Shown here in pieces: positions 23,675 to 31,930 of a DNA stretch of 34,448 nt; position 1 is the first letter of the stretch, and each line of letters starts with the position of its first letter. The DNA comes from Sphingobacteriales bacterium (GTDB taxonomy: Bacteria; Bacteroidota; Bacteroidia; Chitinophagales; Chitinophagaceae), in the NCBI GenBank assembly GCA_900299255.1, contig OMJB01000036.1, positions 1 through 34,448 on the forward strand. Reading direction: 5' to 3'. A program made the translations under genes and the position numbers. The notes beneath the pieces were generated by a model. That model was not told where the DNA came from. It saw nothing but the letters and a program-made list of their open reading frames with translations, and did no database searches.

Positions 23675-24115
23675 TTAGTGTTTTCCTGAATGTCCGAATC
23701 CTCCGGCTCCTCTGTCTGTTTCATCCAGTTCTGTAACTGGATTCCACGTGATCTGTTCATAGCCCGCTACTATCATTTGTGCTATCCGCTCTCCGTCGTT
23801 GATTGTCTGCTCCTCTCCCGACAAATTTATCAGTGCAACCATGATTTCGCCGCGATAATCACTGTCTATTGTGCCGGGTGCATTAACAACGGTCAGCCCT
23901 TGTTTTATTGCCAGTCCGCTCCTCGGCCTTATCTGTGCTTCAAATCCGTGTGGCAACGCTATATACAGGCCGGTGGGGATTAGCTTTCTTTCCATTGGCC
24001 GCATGGTAACCGCAGCTGGTAACCACGCCCTTATGTCCATTCCGCTCGAACCGGTTGTCTGGTACGACGGCAAAGCATGTGGCGACTTATTAATTATTTC
24101 CACGCTGGTTTCCAT
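23675..24115 (-). CDS. dut: dUTP diphosphatase
   Basis: 146 residues from the ATG at 24115. It hydrolyses dUTP to dUMP and pyrophosphate, keeping uracil out of DNA and feeding dTMP synthesis. All five trimeric dUTPase motifs are visible: SSGMDIRA (23-30), PRSGLA (64-69), [11 protein letters not shown] (81-91, catalytic Asp84), DGERIAQM (107-114) and the glycine-rich C-terminal arm [10 protein letters not shown] (135-144). A TTG at 24127 would add four residues but lies inside the promoter element, so the ATG is preferred. It is followed by the nucleotidyltransferase gene, an arrangement I recall from other Bacteroidota. Confidence 0.95.
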   Translation of the reverse strand: METSVEIINKSPHALPSYQTTGSSGMDIRAWLPAAVTMRPMERKLIPTGLYIALPHGFEAQIRPRSGLAIKQGLTVVNAPGTIDSDYRGEIMVALINLSGEEQTINDGERIAQMIVAGYEQITWNPVTELDETDRGAGGFGHSGKH

Positions 24116-24124
24116 AACGAGGCG

Positions 24125-24132
24125 CAAAGGTA
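24125..24132 (-). promoter_or_regulatory. -7 element of the dut promoter
   Basis: TACCTTTG on the minus strand is an exact TAnnTTTG match whose 3' end lies only 9 bases from the dut ATG. Transcripts from it would be leaderless or nearly so. No obvious -33 element is present. Confidence 0.4.
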
Positions 24133-24201
24133 AGCCTCAGTGGCTAAATTTTAGGTAATGGAGGTTCTATTTGAATAAAACTCCGTTTATATAAAGAATA
24201 T

Positions 24202-26703
24202 TTATTTATTCTTGATCCGCTGCGCAAATTTGACCAGCTCAAACCAGGTAACACTGGCTATGCCAATAAGGATGCTTATTGTCAGCAAACGTCTATTTAT
24301 ATGTTCAAATTCAAAAAATGCACATAGCGGGTTTATATACAGTATTAATCCGCTCAATAGGATGGTACTGGCTATTATGCCCCAAACCAGTTTATTCGGG
24401 TACCCAGCAGTCGTAATTATTGAATAGTGAAAAGACCTGTTGACCAAAGTAAGGAAGATATTGGCGGTGATGAGCGAAACAAAAACCATGGTACGTGTTA
24501 CGGCTTCATTGCTGCCGGTTTGTACAGCATACTGATAGGTAACCAAAAGCCCCCCAAGAATAACCAGCCCCTGTAACACACTCACACCCAGTTCGCTCCA
24601 TTTGAAAAACGTAGTAGTGAAAGGGCGGGGTGGCTGCTGCATCGCGTTTTTCTCTATTGGCTCATTCTCAAAAATTACAGAACAGGTAGGGGCCATAATC
24701 AGTTCGAAAAAAATAATGTGCACGGGTGAAAAAATGTTGGGGTAGATCCATCCCAGCGCAAGAGGTATCAGTATTACCAGTATGATGGGTATATGGATGG
24801 AAATGATGTACCTGATTGCTTTTTTTAAATTGGTGTAGATTTTCCTTCCCTGGGCTATTGCCAGCACCATCTTGCCCAGGTCGTCATCCATCAATATCAG
24901 AGATGATGCCTGCCGGGCAATCTCCGAGCCCTTTTTTCCCATGGCTATTCCGATATGTGCAGCCTTCAGGGCGGGGCCGTCATTTACGCCATCTCCAGTC
25001 ATGGCAACTATCTGCCCCTTGGCTTTCAGCGCATTAATGATCCTGAGTTTCGCTTCAGGAAACATACGCGTGAAAATATTGATCTGCATTACATCCTCCT
25101 CCAGTTTGGTTTCTTTTTCGCTTACAAGCACCTCTCCGCTTATAGTATGCTCTGCGCCCTTGAAGCCTATTTGCTTCGCAATTGTTGCCGTTGTAGCGGC
25201 ATTGTCGCCCGTAATGATCTTCACTGAAATACCCGCATCATAAAAAGACTGAAGTACAGGCCCAATGTTGTCTTTTGGTGGGTCATAAAAGGCAACCACT
25301 CCCTTGAACACAAACCTGAACTCCTGCTGCTCACCCGGAAAATCATTCCCGGTGAATTCAGTGACGCCTACCCCAAGCACCCGGTAACCTTCTCTCGAAA
25401 GCGATTCCACCGCTTCTGTAATTTTTTCTCTTTCTGCTTCCGATAAATCGGAAACTTTTATCAGTGCTTCGGGTGCTCCTTTCGCGGCTATGATCCGGTG
25501 CCCTGATTTGTTTTCAAATATGTGGGTCATCATGGGCGGTTTCCCGCTCAGCGGATATTCATGTACTATCAGGTATTCGCCGCGTTTATCAATATCTGCA
25601 TGTTGCAGATATGCTTCATGTAATGCAACCTCCATAGGGTCAAACGGAACGGGCTCACTCGACCACATTGCCAGTTGTATCAGTTCTTTCTCATCGTCGC
25701 CAGGCTCGTTTGATGCCAACGTAATCTTGCCAGATGCCAGAACGAACATTTTGGCCAGGGACATCTTGTTTTCAGTTATAGTGCCTGTTTTATCTGTGCA
25801 GATAACGGTAGCACTGCCCAGTGTCTCAACTGTTCTGGTTTGTTTTACAATGATGCCCATTTTCATCAGCCGCCATGCACCCAAAGCCATAAAAGTGGTG
25901 AACGCCACTGGAATCTCCTCGGGCAAAATACTCATTGCCAGTGTAAGCGCCTTCAGCAGGCTATCTGTGATGTTTCTCGAATGCGCAAAATTTATACCCC
26001 ACACAATCACGAAAACTACTGACCCAACAACGGCCATTAATTTTACAAATTGGCTTATCTGCTGCTGCAGGGGTGTTGCTTCTTCTTCAATTTCGGCAAG
26101 GCTGGTGCCAATTTTGCCCAGCCGGGTATTGTTGCCTGTGGCTTCAACCCTGCATATGGCCAGGCCACTTACAACGGTCGTTCCCTGAAAAACCTTATTG
26201 TCCTCTGATGCTTCATTTTTGGCAACTGGTAGAGACTCTCCCGTAAGCATTGATTCATTTACCGAGAAATCATTGGCCTGCATAATTACGCCATCGGCCG
26301 GTACTGAAAAACCTTCTTCTATTACCATGGCATCCCCGGGTACAAGCTCTTCAATGCTGATTTCAATAACTGCACCATTGCGGATTACTTTACTTCTGGG
26401 TTGCGTAAGGTTTTTGAGTGCATCCAGTGCATTCCTGCTTCTTGAGTCCTGATACAGCGAGATGGTGGCTATCAGTATAATTGCGGCTACCATAAAAAAT
26501 CCGTCACCGGATTTGCCGGTAATGAAATATACTGTGGTGGCCGCAAACAGGAGCATGAACATTGGCTCTTTGAGCACATTTGCCAATGCAATAAAAAAGC
26601 CACTGCGATTTTTTTGGGTCAGTTTGTTGATGCCATGTTTCTCTCTCGATGCAATTACCTGTTCATCTGTTAGCCCCTTAGCCTGAAACTGATTCGATTC
26701 CAT
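24202..26703 (-). CDS. P-type cation-transporting ATPase, atypical ion site
   Basis: 833 residues with the full P2-type layout. The sequence contains the cation-ATPase N-terminal helix (GLTDEQVIASREKHGINKL), actuator TGES (154-157), phosphorylation site DKTGT with Asp304, nucleotide-domain KGAPE (408-412), TGDGVND (569-575) and about ten membrane helices. The M4 motif reads PEEIP (261-265) instead of the PEGLP of calcium pumps. The M5 and M6 positions that supply Asn/Glu/Asp ligands in SERCA-type pumps are here His637, Ile640, Glu667 and Ala671 (by hand alignment). The cation is therefore uncertain. A perfect 16-bp palindrome lies 40-55 bases upstream of the ATG at 26703. dut follows 86 bases downstream on the same strand. 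Confidence 0.92.
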   Translation of the reverse strand: MESNQFQAKGLTDEQVIASREKHGINKLTQKNRSGFFIALANVLKEPMFMLLFAATTVYFITGKSGDGFFMVAAIILIATISLYQDSRSRNALDALKNLTQPRSKVIRNGAVIEISIEELVPGDAMVIEEGFSVPADGVIMQANDFSVNESMLTGESLPVAKNEASEDNKVFQGTTVVSGLAICRVEATGNNTRLGKIGTSLAEIEEEATPLQQQISQFVKLMAVVGSVVFVIVWGINFAHSRNITDSLLKALTLAMSILPEEIPVAFTTFMALGAWRLMKMGIIVKQTRTVETLGSATVICTDKTGTITENKMSLAKMFVLASGKITLASNEPGDDEKELIQLAMWSSEPVPFDPMEVALHEAYLQHADIDKRGEYLIVHEYPLSGKPPMMTHIFENKSGHRIIAAKGAPEALIKVSDLSEAEREKITEAVESLSREGYRVLGVGVTEFTGNDFPGEQQEFRFVFKGVVAFYDPPKDNIGPVLQSFYDAGISVKIITGDNAATTATIAKQIGFKGAEHTISGEVLVSEKETKLEEDVMQINIFTRMFPEAKLRIINALKAKGQIVAMTGDGVNDGPALKAAHIGIAMGKKGSEIARQASSLILMDDDLGKMVLAIAQGRKIYTNLKKAIRYIISIHIPIILVILIPLALGWIYPNIFSPVHIIFFELIMAPTCSVIFENEPIEKNAMQQPPRPFTTTFFKWSELGVSVLQGLVILGGLLVTYQYAVQTGSNEAVTRTMVFVSLITANIFLTLVNRSFHYSIITTAGYPNKLVWGIIASTILLSGLILYINPLCAFFEFEHINRRLLTISILIGIASVTWFELVKFAQRIKNK

Positions 26704-26742
26704 AAACAGTTTGTAAAAGTACCAAAACCCTGAACCGTATCA

Positions 26743-26758
26743 CATGACTATAGTCATG
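26743..26758. promoter_or_regulatory. Perfect 16-bp palindrome, candidate operator
   Basis: CATGACTATAGTCATG is completely self-complementary and lies 40-55 bases upstream of the P-type ATPase start codon. Read as ATGAC-N4-GTCAT it has the same 5-4-5 geometry as CRP/FNR-superfamily sites (for example TTGAT-N4-ATCAA for FNR), so a dimeric regulator of that type is a reasonable guess. A further inverted pair, ACCGGCT (26760-26766) and AGCCGGT (26783-26789), lies directly behind it. Confidence 0.55.
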
Positions 26759-26822
26759 AACCGGCTGGTTGCCTTTGAAATAAGCCGGTGGCCTGCAGAT
26801 CAGGTAGTATACTATGTAAAAG

Positions 26823-27005
26823 TTACTTCTTCTTTAGTCCCCTCAAAATAAGAAATACGCCAACCGCCATCCATACAATACAGGCGGTTTTTACGTTTGC
26901 CGGTGCCATACTCAGTTTCAGAATGTCCGTATTCGACATAACTGAATACATACCCGAAACGCCAAGGCTCAGCAAAATTACTCCTACAATTATTCTCCAG
27001 TTCAA
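26823..27005 (-). CDS. Small two-helix membrane protein
   Basis: 60 residues. Two hydrophobic helices (about 5-22 and 41-56) are joined by a short polar loop, and the C-terminus is basic (RGLKKK), giving a plausible hairpin membrane protein with cytoplasmic ends. A stop codon lies three codons upstream, so the TTG at 27005 is the only start allowing the first helix. It lies 119 bases upstream of the P-type ATPase on the same strand, with the palindrome between them. No family is recognised. The call rests on membrane-protein composition rather than similarity, so it could still be chance. Confidence 0.55.
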   Translation of the reverse strand: MNWRIIVGVILLSLGVSGMYSVMSNTDILKLSMAPANVKTACIVWMAVGVFLILRGLKKK

Positions 27006-27064
27006 CTTGATGATTTACGACTGCTAAATTATACCTTTTGGCTGAGTACAAAGTATTTTAACCA

Positions 27065-27128
27065 ATTGTTGTTTTGTCAATAAATGATATTATACATCAA
27101 TAACGGATTGTAAACTTAAAACAACAAT
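27065..27128. repeat. 11-bp perfect inverted repeat with 42-nt spacer
   Basis: ATTGTTGTTTT (27065-27075) and AAAACAACAAT (27118-27128) are exact inverted copies in the A+T-rich gap between the small membrane gene and the T9SS gene. It could fold as a stem with a large loop on the transcript leaving the T9SS gene, or mark a decayed mobile-element boundary. No coding potential is seen in the spacer. Confidence 0.45.
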
Positions 27129-27179
27129 CTGATTAATGTATGGATAGTTTGATGCCCGTTGCCTGAAAGCCCGGGCAGG

Positions 27180-29456
27180 CTATAATTTGACAAACCTGCT
27201 TTTTGTCTGTGCATCAGCTGTTGTAACAGTTACGAAGTATACACCGGGTGGCAACTTCCGGATGTCAAGGCTAAGATTTCTTCCCTGTAATTCCAGCTCT
27301 CTCATTTGTCGGCCTGTGGTATTACTGATGACTAGCTGTCCGTGTACAGTTTCTTCAAACGTTATTATTAATTCATCGTATACTGGGTTCGGGTATAGCA
27401 GCATTTTGTTTTTTTCAGTTTGTTGTATCCCAGTATAGCACGGCGCAGCCAGTGCGTTTACATGGAATGTGTCTGTGTGATATCCGCAACTGATAGGGTA
27501 CTTAACCCAGTAGGTGCCGGGATGTGTAATCAGGTGGGACTGGCCTGCCGAGTTGTCAAACCACAAATAGCTGGTTGCTGCGGGAGCGGTTAATGTTACG
27601 GAAAACATGTCCGGTGCCATGCAGATGGCTGTGTCAACTCTATTGGTGGATGAAGAATCAACCACATTAATTGTGGCCGCGCCCAGCATAGGTGTAAAGC
27701 AACCGGTTGAAGTATTGGTGGCTCTTACTGTATACGTGCCTGCTGTAGTTTTCATTCCAAAAGACAATCCGAATCCGGTGCCTGTTATAAACGAGCCGGT
27801 TGGAGTGCCTCCCAAAAATAATTCGTACTGTATGCCGTTGGTAGAACTGTTAAGGCCAACCGGCACGCCGGCACCCCCAACGCAATAACTTCCACCTCCT
27901 GTTACTGAGTCTGTCAGAGGCACTGGATTTACTGTAAGTGGCGCTGTGGCCAGGCACCCTGTTGCAGGGATATGATATGAGATTACGACAACACCCGAAG
28001 CAACGCCTGTCACAATTCCAGATGATGTGGAAACGTATGCTTTCGTTGGGTCGCTGCTTGTCCAGGTTCCGGTTAGCGATGTATCATAAAGTGTTACCGT
28101 CTGTCCGGTGCAAACCCTCATAGGCCCATGTATTGCGCCAATAACATTGTTAATGTGTACATGGATAGTGTCTACAATTATGCTGCAGTTATTGACTATG
28201 TTCACCCAGTAGTTTCCGCTGGATGAAACATTTCTGGTTCGTCCGGTAGTGCCGTCATTCCAGTAATATGCAGATCCCGAAAGCGAATCATGTGCAGTAA
28301 TGGTTACACTGCCGCCAGCTACATTGCATACTGTTGTGTCGTGATGTTTAAAAGAAGTATCTGTAGGGAAAGATGTATATACTACATTGTTGAATATCCC
28401 TCCTCCTGTGCCAGGCAAAAATGTAACTGCACAATGCGTAAAGCCACACAGGGAGCCGGCTCCGTTTGGATTGTTCACGCAGTTGAGTGCTGACAGGCAG
28501 TCCCCGTTCACATAAATCTTGTTGTCAGGAGCCAGTTTTATATCTTCAATACCAGAGCATGTACCTACTGCCACTTTTGATGCTGCAATCGCCGCAGTAG
28601 ATGGCAGTGAAATGTCTGTCTGGTACAATGTGTAACGGCCGAACTCACCTGTGTACAGCTTTGTATTATCCGGTGAAAAGTCTACACCATAATTATATCC
28701 CGTGCTGTCAATTAACCTGCCATTTGAGACACTACCGGTGTTGGGATCGAAGTCAAACAGTTCAGTTCCTTTATTGCCAGCAGTTCCTGCGTTGGTTTCA
28801 GCCAGATGCCTTCTGTCAGGTGATATCCGTATCTCTCCAACAGTACTGGGGTAAAAAAATCCTGTGCTGGATACAACCGGTGGCTGTATACCTGCAGCTG
28901 TGATTTTATACGACCAGAATACTGCTGAATCCGCACGGCGGGTTATAACCCAAATGTCGCAGTGGTTACCAGTTACAGCAATCATTTTTTCTGAAAACCG
29001 GTTTCCCATATATAAGCCCGATGGCGTAACTACGTCACCCAGTCCGCCGTGCAATGTGATATCTACAACTGAATATGCCATCGTGCCAGTGCCGATGTCG
29101 TCTAGCGAAAAAATGTAGTATTTCTGAGGGTCGCCAATAAACGGCACAATCAGTGCTCCCTGTGCGGCGCTGAGCATTGTGTAGGGGAATATGTGCGAGC
29201 CATGCGGCATTACACCACCGGTGCTGTCATATACATTGCCGCCATCAGTATAAAACAGCACCCTTCCACCGGGAGTGCAAACCGACGCCGATCCTTCAAA
29301 TGCATCCACGGCGGATGAAAATGGAACCGGTACTCCAGTACTGAAATTCAGGCCGGCATGCGACCCAAATACCCACATTTTATTGCGGTTGGTATTATAC
29401 TGTGCGTGTGCTATTACTCCGATTAAAAGTGCAAAGACTGTGGCGAAAATTCTCAT
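27180..29456 (-). CDS. Large secreted T9SS-sorted surface protein
   Basis: 758 residues from the ATG at 29456 (TTG at 29462 also in frame). A signal peptide ends at AHAQYN. Residues 25-370 form a propeller-like domain with WVFGSHAGLNFSTG, VLFYTDGGNVYD, EIRISPDRRHLA and VDFSPDNTKLYTGEF strands, as in WD40/YVTN-like repeats. Residues about 380-660 hold Ig-like segments, including a Big_2-type stretch (WTSSDPTKAYVSTSSGIVTG). The end (about 680-758) is a type A T9SS sorting domain (MLLYPNPVYDEL, LPPGVYFVTVTT, SRFVKL). It should be exported and surface-anchored or released; adhesion is a guess from architecture. No strong terminator is seen after it. Confidence 0.87.
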   Translation of the reverse strand: MRIFATVFALLIGVIAHAQYNTNRNKMWVFGSHAGLNFSTGVPVPFSSAVDAFEGSASVCTPGGRVLFYTDGGNVYDSTGGVMPHGSHIFPYTMLSAAQGALIVPFIGDPQKYYIFSLDDIGTGTMAYSVVDITLHGGLGDVVTPSGLYMGNRFSEKMIAVTGNHCDIWVITRRADSAVFWSYKITAAGIQPPVVSSTGFFYPSTVGEIRISPDRRHLAETNAGTAGNKGTELFDFDPNTGSVSNGRLIDSTGYNYGVDFSPDNTKLYTGEFGRYTLYQTDISLPSTAAIAASKVAVGTCSGIEDIKLAPDNKIYVNGDCLSALNCVNNPNGAGSLCGFTHCAVTFLPGTGGGIFNNVVYTSFPTDTSFKHHDTTVCNVAGGSVTITAHDSLSGSAYYWNDGTTGRTRNVSSSGNYWVNIVNNCSIIVDTIHVHINNVIGAIHGPMRVCTGQTVTLYDTSLTGTWTSSDPTKAYVSTSSGIVTGVASGVVVISYHIPATGCLATAPLTVNPVPLTDSVTGGGSYCVGGAGVPVGLNSSTNGIQYELFLGGTPTGSFITGTGFGLSFGMKTTAGTYTVRATNTSTGCFTPMLGAATINVVDSSSTNRVDTAICMAPDMFSVTLTAPAATSYLWFDNSAGQSHLITHPGTYWVKYPISCGYHTDTFHVNALAAPCYTGIQQTEKNKMLLYPNPVYDELIITFEETVHGQLVISNTTGRQMRELELQGRNLSLDIRKLPPGVYFVTVTTADAQTKSRFVKL

Positions 29457-29616
29457 TCTCAAATCAACATGATTGCTATGGTTATCTTAAGCAAGTTACT
29501 AATATAATTTGTTATTTGGTGTAGGTGAGCCGGATTTGCAATTTCGGGTAGCCTGTTCGCCGCTTACCCGTAAGGCACCGAATTTCATTCAAATCTTGTT
29601 TTTATCTTGCACTCAA

Positions 29617-30702
29617 ATGGATGCAATTTATTCTTACGAGAGATTATACACGTTTACCTGCGCAGTGTTTAGAGCCATGGGCTGCAATGAGGCCGATGCA
29701 AACCTGGCCACAAGAGTTTTGCTCGCCGCAGACATTCGCGGAATAGACAGCCATGGAGTGGCGAGGTTGTCGGGTTATGTAAGGCTTTGGGAGGCAGGGC
29801 GTATCAATCCTGCTCCTCAGGTTAAAATTGTTCATGAAACGCCGTCTACAGCAGTTATTGATGGTGATGCCGGCCTCGGGCTGGTAGTTGCACCGTTTGC
29901 CATGCAGGTAGCCATTGAAAAAGCCAGGCTGGCAGGTACAGGCTGGGTCAGCGTCAGGAACAGTAATCACTTCGGTATAGCCGGTTACCATGCTATGATG
30001 GCTCTGGAACATGACATGATTGGAATGGCAATGACCAACGCGAGCGCGCTGGTAGCACCTACATTTTCAATAGAACGGATGTTGGGGACCAATCCTATTG
30101 CCACGGCCATACCTGCGGGCTCGCAGCCACCGTTTGTGGCTGATTTTGCCACCACCACAGCAGCCAACGGCAAACTGGAGATACTGCAGCGCAAAAATGC
30201 AGATACACCTTTGGGTTGGGTGCAGAATCAGGAGGGTGATGTATCTACCGACGCAAACATTTTAAAGAAGGGTGGGGCGCTGCTGCCGCTGGGCAGCGAC
30301 CGCGAACACGGCAGCCACAAGGGATATGCACTGGGCAGTATTGTTGATATTTTCTCTGCGGTACTGAGTGGGGCCGGCTATGGCCCCTGGGCGCCACCAT
30401 TCCCGGCTTATGTACCCATGCCTGAACATATGCCGGGCAAGGGGCTTGGGCATTTTTTTGGTGCAATGCGGATTGACGCTTTCAGGCCGGCGCAGGAGTT
30501 CAAAGAGCACATGGATAACTGGATCACACGTTTCAGAAATGCGAAGCCCGCGCCGGGGCACGAAAAAGTACTCATTCCGGGCGACCCAGAACGCGAAATG
30601 GAAACAGTAAGGATGAAACATGGAATTCCAGTTGCAGAAAGTGTTGTCAGTGAGCTCACTTTGGTTGGAAAGCAGTTTGGGCTGGAGTTGCAGGCGATTT
30701 AG
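29617..30702 (+). CDS. Ldh-family (malate/L-lactate/sulfolactate-type) oxidoreductase
   Basis: 361 residues from the ATG at 29617; upstream in-frame sequence has no family likeness. This is the NAD(P)-dependent Ldh_2 family, unrelated to classical Rossmann malate dehydrogenases, whose members reduce or oxidise 2-oxo/2-hydroxy acids (malate, lactate, sulfolactate, ureidoglycolate, 2,3-diketogulonate). Family motifs are DIRGIDSHGVARL (39-51, with conserved His46 and Arg50) and RNSNHFGIAGYH (114-125). The substrate cannot be deduced. It is divergent from the T9SS gene. A TATCTTG sequence (29603-29609) close to the ATG resembles a -7 element and would give a nearly leaderless mRNA. Confidence 0.9.
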   Translation: MDAIYSYERLYTFTCAVFRAMGCNEADANLATRVLLAADIRGIDSHGVARLSGYVRLWEAGRINPAPQVKIVHETPSTAVIDGDAGLGLVVAPFAMQVAIEKARLAGTGWVSVRNSNHFGIAGYHAMMALEHDMIGMAMTNASALVAPTFSIERMLGTNPIATAIPAGSQPPFVADFATTTAANGKLEILQRKNADTPLGWVQNQEGDVSTDANILKKGGALLPLGSDREHGSHKGYALGSIVDIFSAVLSGAGYGPWAPPFPAYVPMPEHMPGKGLGHFFGAMRIDAFRPAQEFKEHMDNWITRFRNAKPAPGHEKVLIPGDPEREMETVRMKHGIPVAESVVSELTLVGKQFGLELQAI

Positions 30703-30734
30703 CACGCCAACGCTCAGGAATCCTTTCTGTCTCT

Positions 30735-30742
30735 TATCTTTG
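30735..30742 (+). promoter_or_regulatory. -7 element upstream of the histidine kinase gene
   Basis: TATCTTTG is an exact TAnnTTTG match, 76 bases before the ATG at 30819, implying a leader of about 70 nt. No clear -33 element is present. Confidence 0.4.
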
Positions 30743-30818
30743 GCAAATTATAGGTAAGGCAAGGAGTTGCACCGGCGTGTAAACTAATCCGAAACAATTG
30801 AATTAAGTACGCGAACCA

Positions 30819-31928
30819 ATGTCAGGTAAAATCAGTTTAGAATTCGTTAATCACATTGCTCTTTTGGCTTCATCCGCCTGTCAGGCTTCATGCGCAGTTG
30901 CTGTTGTGCATACCACCATGGGAGTATGTGCTTGTTCTGAGCAGCTCCTGCATCTACAGGCAGCAATAGCGGAATTTGAAACAACTGATTTCGCAATAGC
31001 AAACAATCTGCCTGCGCATCCAAAATTCAGCAGTAATGGGCTGGTGGTCAATCATCCTGATTTTGTAACCTTTATTGGATTGCCGCTAACTGCACAAGAT
31101 GGTTCGTATACAGGTACCCTGTGTGTCTGGAGTACAATACCAATTGCAGCAGAAGCCGCTGGGCTTAACCTCCTGCAGTCGCTTGCTGTGCTGGTGGGCA
31201 GCCACCTCATTCAGGCTGTTGATTATGAGCAACTGAAGAAAGTAAATCAGAAGCTGGCTCAGCAGAATGAAAATCTTTCAGCTTTCGCAAATATTGCAGC
31301 GCACGACCTGAGGGCCCCGTTAAATTCCATGATATCTCTTGCGCACTTGCTTGAGTTAAACTACGGCGAATCGCTGGATGAAGAGGGGAACGAGTACATC
31401 CGTTTCATGGGTACTGCTGCATCACATTTGTCAGAGCTCATTTCGGGCATTCATTCCTATTCCAAGGCGGTTGATATCAGCGATGAAAAAAGTATTTTTC
31501 GGTTAGCAGACCTTGTAGAAGCAGTTATTGCGGTGATGCGACTGCCCGAACATGTAACTGTACGATATGACAAATATGACAAAGAAATAAACGCATGTTA
31601 TGCTGCGCTTATGCAAATATTGATTCAACTGATTGATTACACCATTACTGTTAATATCAAGGATTCAGTTGAAATTTCTATAGGGTTTGCAGAAGAAAAA
31701 GATCACTATATTATTTTTTACAAAGACAACGGACGAGGTATACCGCCTGCCGAAAAAGAAAATATATTTGACCTGTTCAAGGCGCTACAGAAGAAAATCA
31801 AGGGAGACGAAACAGCGGTAACAGGATTGGCCGTTGTCAAAAAACTGGCAGAAAAAATGGATGGGGCCGTATCAGTAACAACCGGACTGGATCGGGGTAC
31901 AGAGTTTACGATCCGCCTGTCAAAATAG
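30819..31928 (+). CDS. GAF-type sensor histidine kinase with degenerate ATP-binding boxes
   Basis: 369 residues, soluble, with no membrane helix. Residues 1-135 look like a GAF sensor domain with four cysteines near the start (21, 25, 37, 39). A short coiled linker (136-155) leads to the phospho-acceptor H-box IAAHDLRAPLNSM with His162. The catalytic part keeps the G1 box (DNGRGIP, 303-309) and an F-box-like NIFDLF (315-320). The N-box reads MQILIQLIDYTI (265-276), with Gln270 and Tyr274 where Asn is expected, and the G2 box is GLAVVKK rather than GLGLxIVKK. ATP binding may therefore be weak or absent. No response regulator is nearby. Confidence 0.87.
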   Translation: MSGKISLEFVNHIALLASSACQASCAVAVVHTTMGVCACSEQLLHLQAAIAEFETTDFAIANNLPAHPKFSSNGLVVNHPDFVTFIGLPLTAQDGSYTGTLCVWSTIPIAAEAAGLNLLQSLAVLVGSHLIQAVDYEQLKKVNQKLAQQNENLSAFANIAAHDLRAPLNSMISLAHLLELNYGESLDEEGNEYIRFMGTAASHLSELISGIHSYSKAVDISDEKSIFRLADLVEAVIAVMRLPEHVTVRYDKYDKEINACYAALMQILIQLIDYTITVNIKDSVEISIGFAEEKDHYIIFYKDNGRGIPPAEKENIFDLFKALQKKIKGDETAVTGLAVVKKLAEKMDGAVSVTTGLDRGTEFTIRLSK

Positions 31929-31930
31929 CC

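Noticed and set aside
25490-26188. 232-codon plus-strand frame opposite the P-type ATPase
   Set aside because: It is a shadow of the pump gene, whose motifs span the same bases. The composition is typical of an antisense frame.
26812-27051. 79-codon minus-strand frame overlapping the small membrane gene
   Set aside because: The overlapping 60-residue frame has two clean membrane helices and a basic tail, while this one has no recognisable structure. Only one of the two is likely to be real.
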